DNA of 64,000 nt from Sulfurimicrobium sp963741495. GTDB lineage: Bacteria; Pseudomonadota; Gammaproteobacteria; Burkholderiales; Sulfuricellaceae. The stretch is from assembly GCA_963741495.1 (NCBI GenBank), contig CAVUID010000015.1, forward strand, positions 620,001-684,000, given 5' to 3'. Under the pieces are notes generated by a model. That model did not search any database. It saw only the letters and a program-made list of their open reading frames with translations, and had not been told where the DNA came from. Position numbers and translations under genes: made by a program. Positions 18,469-28,908 of the stretch are shown here, piece by piece (the first letter of the stretch is position 1; every line of letters begins with the position of its first letter).

Positions 18469-18542
18469 ACCCCTCCCAACCTCCCCTTGTCAGGGGAGGA
18501 GGCAATACCCTCCCCCCTGACAAGGGGGGACTGAGGGGGGTT
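18469..18542. repeat. Palindromic repeat between hoxY and hoxH
   Basis: Nested C-rich and G-rich arms: CTCCCCTTGTCAGGGGAG at 18481-18498, CCCCCCTGACAAGGGGGG at about 18512-18529, and outer arms AACCCCTCCC (18469) and GAGGGGGGTT (to 18542). It fills most of the 99-base hoxY-hoxH gap. As RNA it would fold strongly and could act as a processing site or partial attenuator. It is REP-like and related in style to the repeat inside metG. Confidence 0.8.
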
Positions 18543-18548
18543 AAAAAT

Positions 18549-19094
18549 TCAGTCATAGTGCAACTGCTCATAATCCAGCTTCGGCTCACGCCCTGCCAGC
18601 AGGTCGGTCAGGAATTTCCAGATCGCATCCCCGGAAGGTGGGCAGCCGGGCAGGAAATAATCCACCTTCACCACTTCATAGATCGGATGCACCTTGTCGA
18701 AGGGCAGCGGCAGTTCCGGATCATTGGGAATCTGCCCGCCTTCGAGACCGCCTTCGTACTGGTAGACTTCCTGGAAGCAGTCCCACAGGTCGATGTTGTT
18801 GCGCATCGCCGGCAGGCCGCCGGTAATGGCGCAGGCGCCCATCGCCACCAGCACCTTGCAGTTCTTGCGGAATTCCTTCAGGACATGCACGTTCTCCGCA
18901 TTGCATACTCCGCCTTCCACGATGCCCACATCGCAAGGGCTGCAATGCTTGATGTCGGTCAGCGGCGTGCGGTCGAATTCCACCACTTCGAGCAGGTCGA
19001 ACAGGCGTTCGTCAATATCCAGCAGGGACATGTGGCAGCCAAAACAGCCCGCCAGCGAACAGGTGGCAATGCGTATTTTTTTGACTTCACTCAT
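18549..19094 (-). CDS. hoxY: NAD-reducing hydrogenase small subunit HoxY
   Basis: A 181-residue Fe-S subunit that partners HoxH. Cysteines for the proximal [4Fe-4S] cluster are in SLAGCFGCHMSLLDID, EGGVCNAENV, MGACAITGG and LPGCPPSGDAIW. Length matches HoxY, which lacks the C-terminal cluster domain of other small subunits. Its start overlaps the hoxU stop by eight bases, indicating coupled translation. Confidence 0.95.
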   Translation of the reverse strand: MSEVKKIRIATCSLAGCFGCHMSLLDIDERLFDLLEVVEFDRTPLTDIKHCSPCDVGIVEGGVCNAENVHVLKEFRKNCKVLVAMGACAITGGLPAMRNNIDLWDCFQEVYQYEGGLEGGQIPNDPELPLPFDKVHPIYEVVKVDYFLPGCPPSGDAIWKFLTDLLAGREPKLDYEQLHYD

Positions 19095-19804
19095 GCTTGC
19101 CCCCTTTCCCTTCGGTCTCGACCTGGCAAATCGACTTGTGGTCGTAAAGACGGCTGCCGATCGGCACGCTGAAGCCCCGGCGCTTGATCAGGATGGCGCC
19201 GGTCGGGCACACCTGCGCCGCCTTGTCGGTGACGGCAAAAGTGCTGTCACCAAGGCGCCCGCTGGCGGAATTCACTACCAGCCTGGAACCGATGCCACGC
19301 CCGGAAAGGCCGAACACGTTTTTTCCATCCACGTCCCGGCTGGCGCGCACGCACAGCTCGCACAGGATGCAGCGGTTGCGGTCGAGAAACACGTCCGGAT
19401 GCGAGGCATCCACCTCGCGCGGCGGGTAAAAGTGGTTGTAATGCGGCGTCATCATGCCGAGGCAATAGGCCACCGCCTGCAGCTGGCAGTTGCCGCTTTT
19501 CTCGCAGGTCGGGCACAGGTGGTTGCCTTCGACGAACAGCATCTGCACGATGGCGCGCCGCTCGTTGTTCAGCTCCTCGGTCTTGTTCTCCACCACCATG
19601 CCTTCGCTGGCGGGCATGGTGCAGGCAGAAACCGCGCGGCCATTGACATTGACCGTGCACAGCTTGCAGCTGCCGTGCGGCTTGAATTCCGGGTTGTGGC
19701 ACAGATGGGGAATATAGACCTTCGCGGCCAGGGCAGCATCCATGATGGTCTGCCCCTCTGCAAAGGGAATGTTCGTTGCCGTCGATGGTAATGGTTTTGC
19801 TCAT
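19087..19804 (-). CDS. hoxU: Hydrogenase diaphorase subunit HoxU (one frame break)
   Basis: A NuoG-like electron-transfer subunit. Visible ligands are the [2Fe-2S] cysteines (CHNPEF...GSCKLC), the second set CPTCEKSGNC with its upstream His, and the ferredoxin-like motifs CILCELC and CPTGAI. The conserved N-terminus MSKTITIDGNE starts at 19804 in a different frame from the rest. Deleting one base at 19771 gives GNE-IPFAEGQTIMDAA and a 238-residue protein of normal length. The first ATG in the downstream frame (19743) would lose the N-terminal beta strands. I read this as an intact gene with one extra base in the consensus, or less likely a real mutation. Confidence 0.85.
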
Positions 19805-21634
19805 AACAGGTGTGCCCACTCGTCGTCCCGGCCCGTAATGCTGCGCGCCGTTTGCAGCGCCCCATCGAGGTCAAAAGCCGGCTCGAAGGACAGCGCCTTG
19901 AGCTTGCGCTCGAAGGTGCCGGGAAATTTTTTCAGGGTATCGAGCACCGGGTTGGCCGCAGTGTGGCCCAGCCCGCAATGGCTCAGCGTGCCGAGGATAT
20001 GGCCGACATGTTTCAACTCTTCGAGATCTGCCGGGGTGCCGTGCCCACCCGCAATCTTGTCCATGATCCGCTTCTGCAGTTGCGTGCCGACCCGGCAGGG
20101 GGTGCAGAAACCGCAGCTTTCGTGGGCGAAGAAGTGAGTGAAATTATGCGCGGCGGCAAACATTTCGCGCTTGCGGTGAAACACCATAAACGCACCTGCC
20201 GTGGGCAGGTCCTCAAAGGCGATGCGGCGGCCGAATTCCTGCCATGACACCAGCGTTCCGGAAGGCCCGCTCACCTGAACCGCATGCGCGTCCTCTGCCC
20301 CGCAGTCGCGCAGGATTTCCTCCACCGTCACGCCGAACGGATATTCGTAAATACCGGGCCGCGCGCAGTCGCCGGAGATGCTGAGAATCTTGGTGCCGGT
20401 CGATTGCGCCGTCCCCATGGCGGCGAACCAGGCGCCGCCCTTTTCGGCGATGCGGGCAGCGCAGGCAAATGTCTCCACGTTGTCCACCACGGTTGGCCGA
20501 CCCATATAGCCTCTGGTCACCGGGAACGGCGGGCGATTGCGGGGGCGTCCGCGCTTGCCCTCAAGCGATTCGATCAGGGCGGATTCCTCGCCGCAGATAT
20601 AGGCACCGGCGCCGAGATGGATTTCGATATCGAACGCAAACCCGGGCTCGCCGAGAATATTTTCACCCAGCAGGCCGTTCGGCCCGGCGTCTGGCCAGCA
20701 CCGCTTCGAGCGGTTTCAGCAGGTAACGGTATTCGCCGCGCAGGTAGAGAAAACCCTTGCGCGCGCCGACCACCCGCGCACCCACCGTCATGCCCTCGAA
20801 TACCAGATCGGCATGACTGGAAAGCAGCACCCGGTCCTTGAAGGTGCCCGGCTCGCCCTCGTCGGCATTGCAGACGATGAAGCGCTCCGGATTCCCGCCC
20901 ACGTCGCAGATCATGCCGCCTTCTTCCTCGGCAATGGCCGCGTGGCAGAACGTCCATTTAGAGGCGGTCTTGAAGCCTGCGCCGCCACGACCGCGCAGAT
21001 TGGAGGCATCCACTTCCTTGAGCGTCGCTTCGGCGCCGCGCGCCAGCATGGCGCGGATGCCTGCGCCGGGCTCAAATTCATCTCCCAGCAGCATGCCGGG
21101 GCGGCGGATATTGTCCCTGACCTCGAACAGCATTTCCGGCCACTCCGCCACCGGCTTGCTGATGCGGATCAGCTCGGAAATCAGGTCCAGCCGGTTGTTG
21201 TCCAGATTGGTCAAAGGCCAGCCGTTCACCAGCGCCGCCGGACCCTGGTCGCACATGCCGGTGCAGGATGTGCTGTCCACGCTCACCAGATTGTCTTCCG
21301 ACACCTTGCCCGGCTCGACCCACAGCTTGTTGCAGAAATACTGCATCAGCTCCGTCTTGCCGAGCATGTTGTCCGTGATATTGTCCGAGAACAGAACGCG
21401 ATATTCGCCCTGCGGGGTCAGTGAAAGAAAGGAGTAGAACCCGGCCACGCCTTCCACCTCGGCACGCGACAGATTCAGGTGGCTGGCAAGGCAGGCGATG
21501 GCCTCGGGCGGAATAAAATGGAAATGGTCCTGCACGTCGCGCAAAATTTGCAGCAGACGCGTGGCATCACGACCATGACAAACCAGTATGGGGGTCAGCT
21601 GTTCTTCGATGTGCGGAAATTCGCAAGGCTCCAT
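19801..21634 (-). CDS. hoxF: Hydrogenase diaphorase subunit HoxF (one frame break)
   Basis: The NAD- and FMN-binding subunit of the soluble hydrogenase. The N-terminal ~150 residues are NuoE-like with [2Fe-2S] cysteines (STSCTGMCDQG). The NuoF-like part has the FMN/NAD loops NLRGRGGAGFKTASKW and CNADEGEPGTFKDR, and the C-terminal [4Fe-4S] motif is ESCGFCTPCRVG. Frames split after LARRRAE. Removing one base at about 20677 joins it to GLLGENILGEPG and gives 610 residues, close to known HoxF. The ATG at 21634 follows GGAGG. It is the first gene of hoxFUYHW, and its stop codon overlaps the hoxU start. Confidence 0.87.
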
Positions 21635-21779
21635 GGACGCCCTCCCTGCCCGACAAAATATTCACGATAACACAATCATATTACCAGTGAATGACTGCTG
21701 GCATAGCCATGAAAACCTTCAAGTAAGAAATGCATCTGGAATTATCACTCGCCAGAGTCCTTACACTCGGGTGAAGAAC
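21635..21779. promoter_or_regulatory. Upstream region of the hox operon
   Basis: This 145-base gap lies between the two minus-strand genes ygfZ and hoxF, so it holds the end of any ygfZ leader and the ygfZ-to-hoxF junction. It is AT-rich near 21650-21690. I saw no convincing sigma-70 or sigma-54 pair and no hairpin terminator. Confidence 0.3.
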
Positions 21780-22811
21780 TCATTCAACCGCATAGGGCAA
21801 ACTCAATATTTCCAACACCGGCCCTTCCGGGGTTTTCCAGTGCACGGCGCCGGATTCGATGCTGGCATTCAGAATCACTGCCAGCAGATCAAACCCGCCA
21901 ACGGGTGAAGGCTGTACGTTTACCACCATGCCACCGGACTGTTCAGACGGCCCCTGGCCAAAGAGCACATCACCCGGTTGGGGCGCCTCATCGGTCTGAA
22001 GGTGAGCGCGATACATGCGGCGCTTGACCTTGCCCAGATACTGCGAGCGTGCCACGATTTCCTGGCCCGGATAGCAGCCCTTGGTAAAGCTGACGCCGCC
22101 AATCAGTTCCATATTCGCCATCTGCGGCACGAATTGCTCCTGGGTTCCGGAAGTTACCATGGGAATGCCGGCCTGAATCTCCAGCCACTCCCAGCGGCCG
22201 CTGCCCACAGGCGTGCAATGTTTGCTCAGTATCTGCCATACAGCGGTGGCATCTTCGGGTGCCACAAGAATTTCAAAACGTTGCCCTGGCAGGCGGATGG
22301 CTGTGGCCGAGCCACAACGGGCAACGGCATAGTCAGCCTGAGGCGCTGCTCCACCCAGTTCGACCAGCGCAGCCGGTGCGGTTTCCCCGGCGATACCAAG
22401 ACGAATCATCTGCTCGCTGGCATCGCTCACCTTCACCTTGGAGCGCATCACATACATAGAAAGGCGTTTCTGGATGGCCTCGCGCAAGGGTGCAGGAAGC
22501 TGCATGAAAAACCCTTCCTCGCTACGCCATAGCAGAAAAGTCGCCAGCATTCGCCCCTTGGGCGTGCAGTAGCTGCCAAGCCGTGCCTGCTCCAGCGTTG
22601 CCTGTTTTACGTCGCAGCTTAACTGCCCCTGCAGGAAGGCTTCGCTGTCCTCACCGGCAAACTGGATCACGCCCAAATCCGACAGGTCAGTAAGAATGCT
22701 GCCATTCTGTGCCGCCATCATTTCCTCTTGCGGCTGACCAAAATGAACGAGTTGCTGGTTTTCGAAATGCGCACCTGCTGCGAGCAAAAAATCCTGCCAG
22801 TTGGAATTCAT
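21780..22811 (-). CDS. ygfZ: YgfZ/GcvT-like folate-binding Fe-S maintenance protein
   Basis: A 343-residue homologue of the glycine-cleavage T-protein that in E. coli uses folate to support synthesis or repair of certain Fe-S enzymes. The family signature KGCYPGQE with its essential Cys is present, followed by RSQYLGKVKRRMY. ATG 22811 (MNSNWQDF) is preceded by GGAAA at good spacing; the in-frame ATG at 22829 is less likely. It diverges from ygfX. Proximity to the Fe-S-rich hox operon is suggestive only. Confidence 0.92.
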   Translation of the reverse strand: MNSNWQDFLLAAGAHFENQQLVHFGQPQEEMMAAQNGSILTDLSDLGVIQFAGEDSEAFLQGQLSCDVKQATLEQARLGSYCTPKGRMLATFLLWRSEEGFFMQLPAPLREAIQKRLSMYVMRSKVKVSDASEQMIRLGIAGETAPAALVELGGAAPQADYAVARCGSATAIRLPGQRFEILVAPEDATAVWQILSKHCTPVGSGRWEWLEIQAGIPMVTSGTQEQFVPQMANMELIGGVSFTKGCYPGQEIVARSQYLGKVKRRMYRAHLQTDEAPQPGDVLFGQGPSEQSGGMVVNVQPSPVGGFDLLAVILNASIESGAVHWKTPEGPVLEILSLPYAVE

Positions 22812-22860
22812 TATTTTATTTCCGATCAAATTAGTCGTGATTTAATTCACAGGTAAAATA

Positions 22861-23328
22861 GTGGTCTTTGGCCAATTTTACAAGCCCTCCGCCATGCTTG
22901 AGCTGAAACTCCATCCCTCGCGTACGCTGACTGCCCTGCTCTCTGCGGCACATCTCTTGTCCCTGTTTGTGGTCTGGCTCCTGCCTTGGATGGTGCCAAT
23001 ACAAATCGCCGGCAGCCTGCTGATTGCTGCCAGTCTTGCCTTTCACCTGCGGCGCGACTGTCTGCTAGTCGCGGGCAATTCGATGATTGGTCTCCGCCTT
23101 GACCAGAAGTGCAATTTTTCATATCAGACCCGCAACGGCTCATGGCAGGAGGCAAAGCTGCTCGGTTCCAGCATGGTCACACCTTGGCTGATCGTGCTCA
23201 ATTTCACTCAGGAAAACAGAAGGCTGGCACGCCATGCCATTATTTTCCCGGACTCGGCCGATACAGAAATGCTGCGGCAATTGCGCGTCCTGTTGCGCTG
23301 GAAATGCGGCAATGCCAGCAAGGCCTGA
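22861..23328 (+). CDS. ygfX: YgfX/CptA-like small membrane protein
   Basis: A 155-residue protein with two adjacent transmembrane helices (about residues 25-62, LLSLFVVWLLPWMV and IQIAGSLLIAASLAF) and a soluble C-terminal domain, the layout of YgfX/CptA. Position next to ygfZ also fits. The start is ambiguous. GTG 22861 has AGGT seven bases upstream. ATG 22894 (MLELKLHPSRT) matches the family N-terminus better but lacks a clear ribosome site. In E. coli YgfX has been described as affecting cell-division proteins; function here is inferred from family only. Confidence 0.75.
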   Translation: MVFGQFYKPSAMLELKLHPSRTLTALLSAAHLLSLFVVWLLPWMVPIQIAGSLLIAASLAFHLRRDCLLVAGNSMIGLRLDQKCNFSYQTRNGSWQEAKLLGSSMVTPWLIVLNFTQENRRLARHAIIFPDSADTEMLRQLRVLLRWKCGNASKA

Positions 23329-23367
23329 TTTGCCAGATGGTATAATCGCCCAATTTTAGCCTCGTTC

Positions 23368-26300
23368 ATGATCTTGCTTCCGCCGCCTCTCCCCTCACCC
23401 GGCCAACGCACTCGCCATTCCGGCCTGCACGGTTCCAGCGATGCGCTGGCGCTGGCCCGGCTTGCGCAGGAAGCACGACCGCTGGTGATTCTGGCGGAAA
23501 CCGCCTGGCACGCCCAGCGCCTGCGGGACGAGATCGCGTTCTTTGCGCCGCAACTGGCCATCCATCTCCTGCCCGACTGGGAGACGCTGCCTTACGATCA
23601 TTTCTCCCCGCACCAGGATCTGGTCTCGGAACGCCTTGCGACGCTGTACCAGATTTCCCACAACGCCTGCGATGTGATCATCGTGCCGGCCACCACCGCG
23701 CTGTGCCGCCTGCCGCCACGCGAATTCCTGGCTGCCCACGCCTTTTTCCTCAAACAGGGCACCAAGCTGGACCTCGATGCACTGCGCCAGCAACTCACCC
23801 AGGCAGGCTATACCCATGTCACCCAGGTACTGACACCGGGCGAATACTCCATCCGCGGCGGACTGGTGGACCTGTTCCCCATGGGCAGTGCCGTGCCCTA
23901 CCGGCTCGACCTGTTCGATCAGGAGATCGAATCCATCCGCACTTTCGATGTGGATACGCAACGCAGCATCTACCCGGTGAAAGACGTTCGACTGTTGCCG
24001 GCACGCGAATTTCCGCTCGATGAAGCCGGCATCAGCCGCTTCCGCCAGAGCTTTCGCGAAAAGTTCGAAGGCGACCCATCGAAGAGCCAGCTATACAAGG
24101 ATGTCAGCAACGGACTGGCGCCGCTGGGTATCGAATACTACCTGCCGCTGTTTTTCGAGCACACCGCCACCCTGTTCGATTACCTGCCGGAGAGTGCGCT
24201 GCTGTGCCTGCACCACGATCTGGAAGGCGCTGCACAGCATTTCTGGCAGGACACCCGCTCGCGCTACATGCTGCTCAGGGGCGACCGCAATCGCCCCCTG
24301 CTCTCGCCGGAAGAAATTTTCCTGCCGGTGGATGTGTTTTTCGGCGAAATCAAACAGTTTGGCCGCATCGAAATTTCCAGTGAAGCGGGTGACAAACCGA
24401 TCACCCAGCCGGTGCCCCCGGTACAGGTCGAACGCCGTGCCGAAGATCCGCTGGAAAAACTGAAAACATTCATCGAACACTTCGATGGCCGCGTCCTGAT
24501 CCTGGCAGAAAGCATGGGACGGCGCGAAACCATGGCGCAATACCTGGCTGAATACGGCCTGAAACCGGCCATCTGCGAAAACTTTTGCCGATTTCGAAGC
24601 AGGCACGGAACGGCTCATGCTCGCTGCCGGGATGGTAAGCACTGGATTCATCCTCTCCACCGCTTATTGCCGTCATCACCGAAACCGAACTTTACGCCAG
24701 CCAGGTCCGCCAGTCGCGGCGTCGCGACACCACGCGCCGGAGCAATGTCGAGAACATGCTGCGCGACCTGTCCGAGCTCCGGGCCGGCGACCCGGTGGTG
24801 CACGAACAGCATGGCATCGGCCGCTACCTGGGCCTGGTCAACATGGACCTGGGCGAAGGCGAAACCGAGTTTCTGCATCTGGAATACGCCGGCGGCGACA
24901 AGCTCTATGTCCCGGTTTGCGACCTGCATGTCATCAGCCGCTACAGCGGCGCCAGCCCGGATTCCGCACCCCTGCACCGGCTCGGCAGCGGGCAGTGGGA
25001 AAAGGCAAAAAGAAGAGCGCTGCAACAGGCGCGCGACACCGCAGCCGAACTGCTCAATCTCTACGCCCAGCGGGCGGCGCGCCAGGGCTACACATTCAAG
25101 CTCAACCATCACGATTACGAAGCTTTTGCCTCTGCTTTCGATTTCGAGGAGACGCCAGATCAGGCAGCGGCCATTCAGGCCGTGATCGGGGACATGACCT
25201 CCGGCCAGCCGATGGACCGGCTGGTGTGCGGCGATGTCGGCTTCGGCAAAACGGAAGTGGCCCTGCGCGCTGCCTTTGTCGCGGTTGCCGACGGCAAGCA
25301 GGTGGCCATCCTGGTTCCCACCACGCTGCTGGCGGAACAGCATTTCAACAACTTCTCCGACCGTTTTTCCGACTGGCCGGTCAAGATCGCCGAACTGTCC
25401 CGCTTCCGCACCGCCAAGGAACAGACCCTGGCGCTCAAGGGGCTGGCTGCGGGCGAAATCGACATCGTGATCGGCACCCACAAGCTGATCCAGAAAGACG
25501 TCAAGTTCAAGAATCTGGGGCTGGTTATCGTGGACGAGGAACACCGCTTCGGCGTGCGCCAGAAGGAGCAGCTCAAGGCCTTGCGCGCCGAGGTGGACGT
25601 GCTGACGCTGACCGCCACGCCGATTCCGCGTTCGCTGTCGATGTCGCTGGAGGGTTTGCGCGACTTTTCCGTCATCGCCACCGCGCCGCAAAGACGCCTC
25701 TCCATCAAGACCTTTGTTGCGCCCTATTCCGAAGGCATCATCCGCGAGGCGGTGCTGCGCGAGCTGAAGCGCGGCGGGCAGGTGTATTTTCTCCACAACG
25801 AAGTGGAAACCATCCTCAACGTGCAGGAAAAGCTGGCCAAGCTGCTGCCCGAGGCGCGCATCGCGGTGGCCCACGGCCAGTTGCACGAACGCGATCTGGA
25901 ACATGTGATGCGCGATTTCTACCAGCAGCGCTTCAATATCCTGCTGTGCACCACGATTATCGAAACCGGCATCGACATCCCCACCGCCAACACCATCATC
26001 ATGAACCGCGCGGACAAGTTCGGCCTGGCCCAGTTGCACCAGTTGCGCGGCCGGGTCGGGCGTTCGCACCATCAGGCTTACGCCTACCTGCTGACGCCGG
26101 GCGAGGTGGCCGCGCTCACGCCGCAGGCGAAAAAACGCCTGGATGCGATCCAGATGATGGAAGACCTGGGCGCAGGCTTTTATCTTTCCATGCATGATCT
26201 GGAAATCCGCGGCGCGGGAGAGATCCTGGGCGAATCGCAGAGCGGCGAAATGCAGGAAATCGGCTTCAGCCTCTATTCCGACATGCTCAACCAGGCCGTG

Positions 26301-26780
26301 AAGGCGCTCAAGGAAGGCAAGGAGCCGGACATGGCTGCGCCGCTTGCCGTCACCACGGAAATCAATCTGCACACCCCGGCCCTGCTGCCCAAGGACTACT
26401 GCGGCGACATCAACCAGCGCCTGACGCTCTACAAACGTCTGGCCAATTGCGACAGCCTGGAAGATCTCGATCTGATTCATGAAGAGCTGATCGACCGCTT
26501 CGGCCTGCTGCCGCCTGCTGCCCATGCCCTGCTCGAAGCCCATCGCCTGCGCGTCATGGCCAAGCCGCTGGGGATCATGAAAATTGACGCCAGCAGCGAT
26601 GCGATCATGGTGCAATTCGTTCCCAGTCCGCCGATCGACCCTGCTAAAATCATCGAATTCATTCAGAAGCAGCCCGGCTGCAAGCTGGCCGGCCCGGACA
26701 AGATCCGCATCGGCGTACCGCTGCCCGAGGTCGAACAGCGCATCACCACGATCAAATTTTTATTCAAGAAACTGCAATAA
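23368..26780 (+). CDS. mfd: Transcription-repair coupling factor Mfd (two frame breaks)
   Basis: A helicase-like translocase that removes stalled RNA polymerase and recruits UvrAB. The N-terminal UvrB-homology modules (LPDWETLPYDHFSPHQDLVSERL region) are in frame 1. The RNA-polymerase interaction domain (VVHEQHGIGRYLGL), the RecG-like motor with GDVGFGKTEVA and DEEHRFG, and the C-terminal UvrA-masking domain are in frame 3. Between about 24583 and 24665 the frame changes twice. Removing one T near 24586 (restoring CENFADFEAGTERL) and one near 24665 (restoring IAVITETELYA) gives 1136 residues, normal for Mfd. Both sites sit in T runs, favouring sequencing error. Confidence 0.88.
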
Positions 26781-26790
26781 GGACTTCAAC

Positions 26791-28036
26791 ATGCCCCATC
26801 TGATCCGCCCCTTTGACGGCCTGCGCCCTGCCCCCGGACGCGCCACCGAAGTCGCCGCGCCGCCCTATGATGTACTTGTCCACTGCAGAAGCACGGGTGC
26901 GCGCGGATGGCCGCCCGTGGAGCTTCCTGCACATCTCGAAACCGGAAATCGACCTGCCGCCGGAAACCGACCCCTATGCGCCGGAAGTCTATGCCAAGGC
27001 AGCGGAAAACCTGCAGCGCATGATCGATGCGGGCGTACTGAAGCGCGATGACAGCGCCTGCTACTATGCCTACCGGCTGGTCATGGGAGAACACAGCCAG
27101 ACCGGGCTGGTGGCGGCGGCCTCGGTAGCGGATTACGACACCAACCGCATCCGCAAGCACGAATTTACCCGCCCGGACAAGGAAGACGACCGGGTGCGCC
27201 AGATCGACGCCCTCAATGCCCAGACCGGCCCGGTGCTGCTGGCCTATCCCAGCGCACCCGAGGTCGATGCCATTCTCGCCCAGGCCAGCACAGGGCAGCC
27301 CGATGCCGACGTGACCGCCGATGACGGCATCCGCCATACCATCTGGGTGATGCGCGACCCCGCCATCAACGCCAAACTGACAAACGCTTTCGACGCCATG
27401 CACGCGATCTACATCGCCGACGGCCACCACCGCTCAGCCTCGGCCTCGCGCATCTGCGCCGCGCGCAAGGCCGCCAACCCGGCGCACAGCGGAGAGGAAA
27501 GCTACAACTATTTCCTGTCGGTGATTTTCCCGCACCACCAGATGAAAATCATGGACTACAACCGCGTGATCAAGGATCTGAATGGTCTGGACAAGGCCAC
27601 TTTTCTCCAGCGCATCGGCGAATGCTTTGCTGTAGAAACAATTGCTGGTCAGATGAAACCTGCCAAACCCAACGAATTCGGCATGTATCTGGATGGCCAA
27701 TGGTACCGACTTGCCATCAAGCCCGAACTGATCCCTGCACAAGACCCGGTAGCGCGGCTTGATGTCAGCCTGCTGCAGAACCACCTGATCGCGCCGGTGC
27801 TGGGCATAGCCGACCCGCGCCGCGACAAGCGCATCGATTTTGTTGGCGGCATCCGCGGTCTGGCGGAACTGGAAAAGCGTGTCGACAGCGGCGAAATGGC
27901 CGTGGCCTTCGCCCTGTTTGCCACGCGCATGGAAGACCTGATGGCCGTGGCCGATGCCAACGAAGTCATGCCGCCAAAATCCACCTGGTTCGAGCCCAAG
28001 CTGGCTGACGGGCTGGTTTCGCACGTTCTGAATTAG
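26791..28036 (+). CDS. DUF1015 family protein (one frame break)
   Basis: A protein of about 414 residues after correction. It starts MPHLIRPFDGLRP at 26791, the standard N-terminus of DUF1015 proteins, including the AAPPYDVL element. The frame then breaks at about 26876; dropping one T gives YDVLSTAEARVRADG and joins the long downstream frame. The motif IADGHHRSASASR near the middle is typical of the family, whose biochemical role is not settled; a serine-kinase-like activity has been proposed for relatives. It lies between mfd and serB on the same strand, 10 bases after mfd. Confidence 0.8.
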
Positions 28037-28053
28037 AATTTGACGGACACGCC

Positions 28054-28896
28054 ATGGCTGGAAGCATCGTCATCCAGGGCGTGTCCGACCCCGCCCCATT
28101 TCTCGATGATCTGTCACGGCTTACCTGCTGCACCCGGCATAGCCGCATTGGAAACCGAGCTGGCTTTCAACTTCCGTGGTGGGCAATTAAACCCTGCCCT
28201 GCATGGAATTTTGTCTCGACCATCAACTCGACTGCGCATTGGTCCCTGCTGGCCGTCGAACTTGCAGGCTTTGGGCTGGCGGCCTTCGACATGGACTCCA
28301 CGCTCATCAACATTGAGACCATCGATGAACTCGCCAGCATTGCCGGCATCAGGGAACTTTCAGCGCCGCTTACCGAACGTGCCATGCGTGGCGAAATCAA
28401 TTTCGAAACCAGTTTTCGCCAACGTATTGCGCTGCTGAAGGGACTGCCGGTGAGCGCACTGGAAACCGTCTACGAGCAGACACTTCAGCTCAATCCTGGC
28501 GCAGAGTTTCTGATACAGGAATTGCAACGGCACGGTTTGAAGACTGCACTGATCACCAGTGGATTCGAATTTTTTGCCGAACGTCTCAAATCAAGATTGG
28601 GGCTCGATTATGCGGTTTACAACCGGATCGGAATTCGTGATGGGAAACTGACAGGGGAAATCAGCGGCAAGCTGATTGATGCGGCGGGAAAAGCGAGCGC
28701 GCTGGAGGCGTACAGAATCAAGCTCGGCTTGCGGCGTGAACAAGTCATTGCCATCGGTGACGGCGCCAATGACCTCGCCATGCTGGGCATGGCAGGCGTT
28801 AGCATTGCCTGGCATGCCAAAACATTAGTGCAAGAGCAGACTACTCACGCGCTGAACTTTGTGGGTCTGGACGGGGTACTCAACCTGTTCGAGTAA
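28054..28896 (+). CDS. serB: Phosphoserine phosphatase SerB (N-terminal frame breaks)
   Basis: A HAD-family enzyme that catalyses the last step of serine synthesis. From residue ~75 on it is unambiguous: DMDSTLINIETIDELA (motif I), TSGFEFFAERL (motif II) and IGDGANDLAML (motif IV). The 28054 frame is open throughout, but its segment at 28140-28260 does not look like SerB. The family-like fragment CLDHQLDCALVPAGRR is in another frame. Two extra bases around 28130-28215 and one near 28260 would reconcile this and give 279 residues. The catalytic domain is intact as read, so the open frame alone might mislead an annotator about the N-terminus. Confidence 0.85.
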   Translation: MAGSIVIQGVSDPAPFLDDLSRLTCCTRHSRIGNRAGFQLPWWAIKPCPAWNFVSTINSTAHWSLLAVELAGFGLAAFDMDSTLINIETIDELASIAGIRELSAPLTERAMRGEINFETSFRQRIALLKGLPVSALETVYEQTLQLNPGAEFLIQELQRHGLKTALITSGFEFFAERLKSRLGLDYAVYNRIGIRDGKLTGEISGKLIDAAGKASALEAYRIKLGLRREQVIAIGDGANDLAMLGMAGVSIAWHAKTLVQEQTTHALNFVGLDGVLNLFE

Positions 28897-28908
28897 CCCC
28901 GGTAAAGA

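Noticed and set aside
15156..19791. Long plus-strand open frames opposite purT and the hox genes (15156-16508, 17619-19172, 18793-19791)
   Set aside because: They cross gene borders of the hox operon and have no recognisable domains; the minus-strand genes explain the region.
24648..26615. 655-residue open frame on the minus strand opposite mfd
   Set aside because: It is a shadow of the GC-rich mfd codons: no ribosome site, no family features, and the plus strand carries the conserved Mfd motor.
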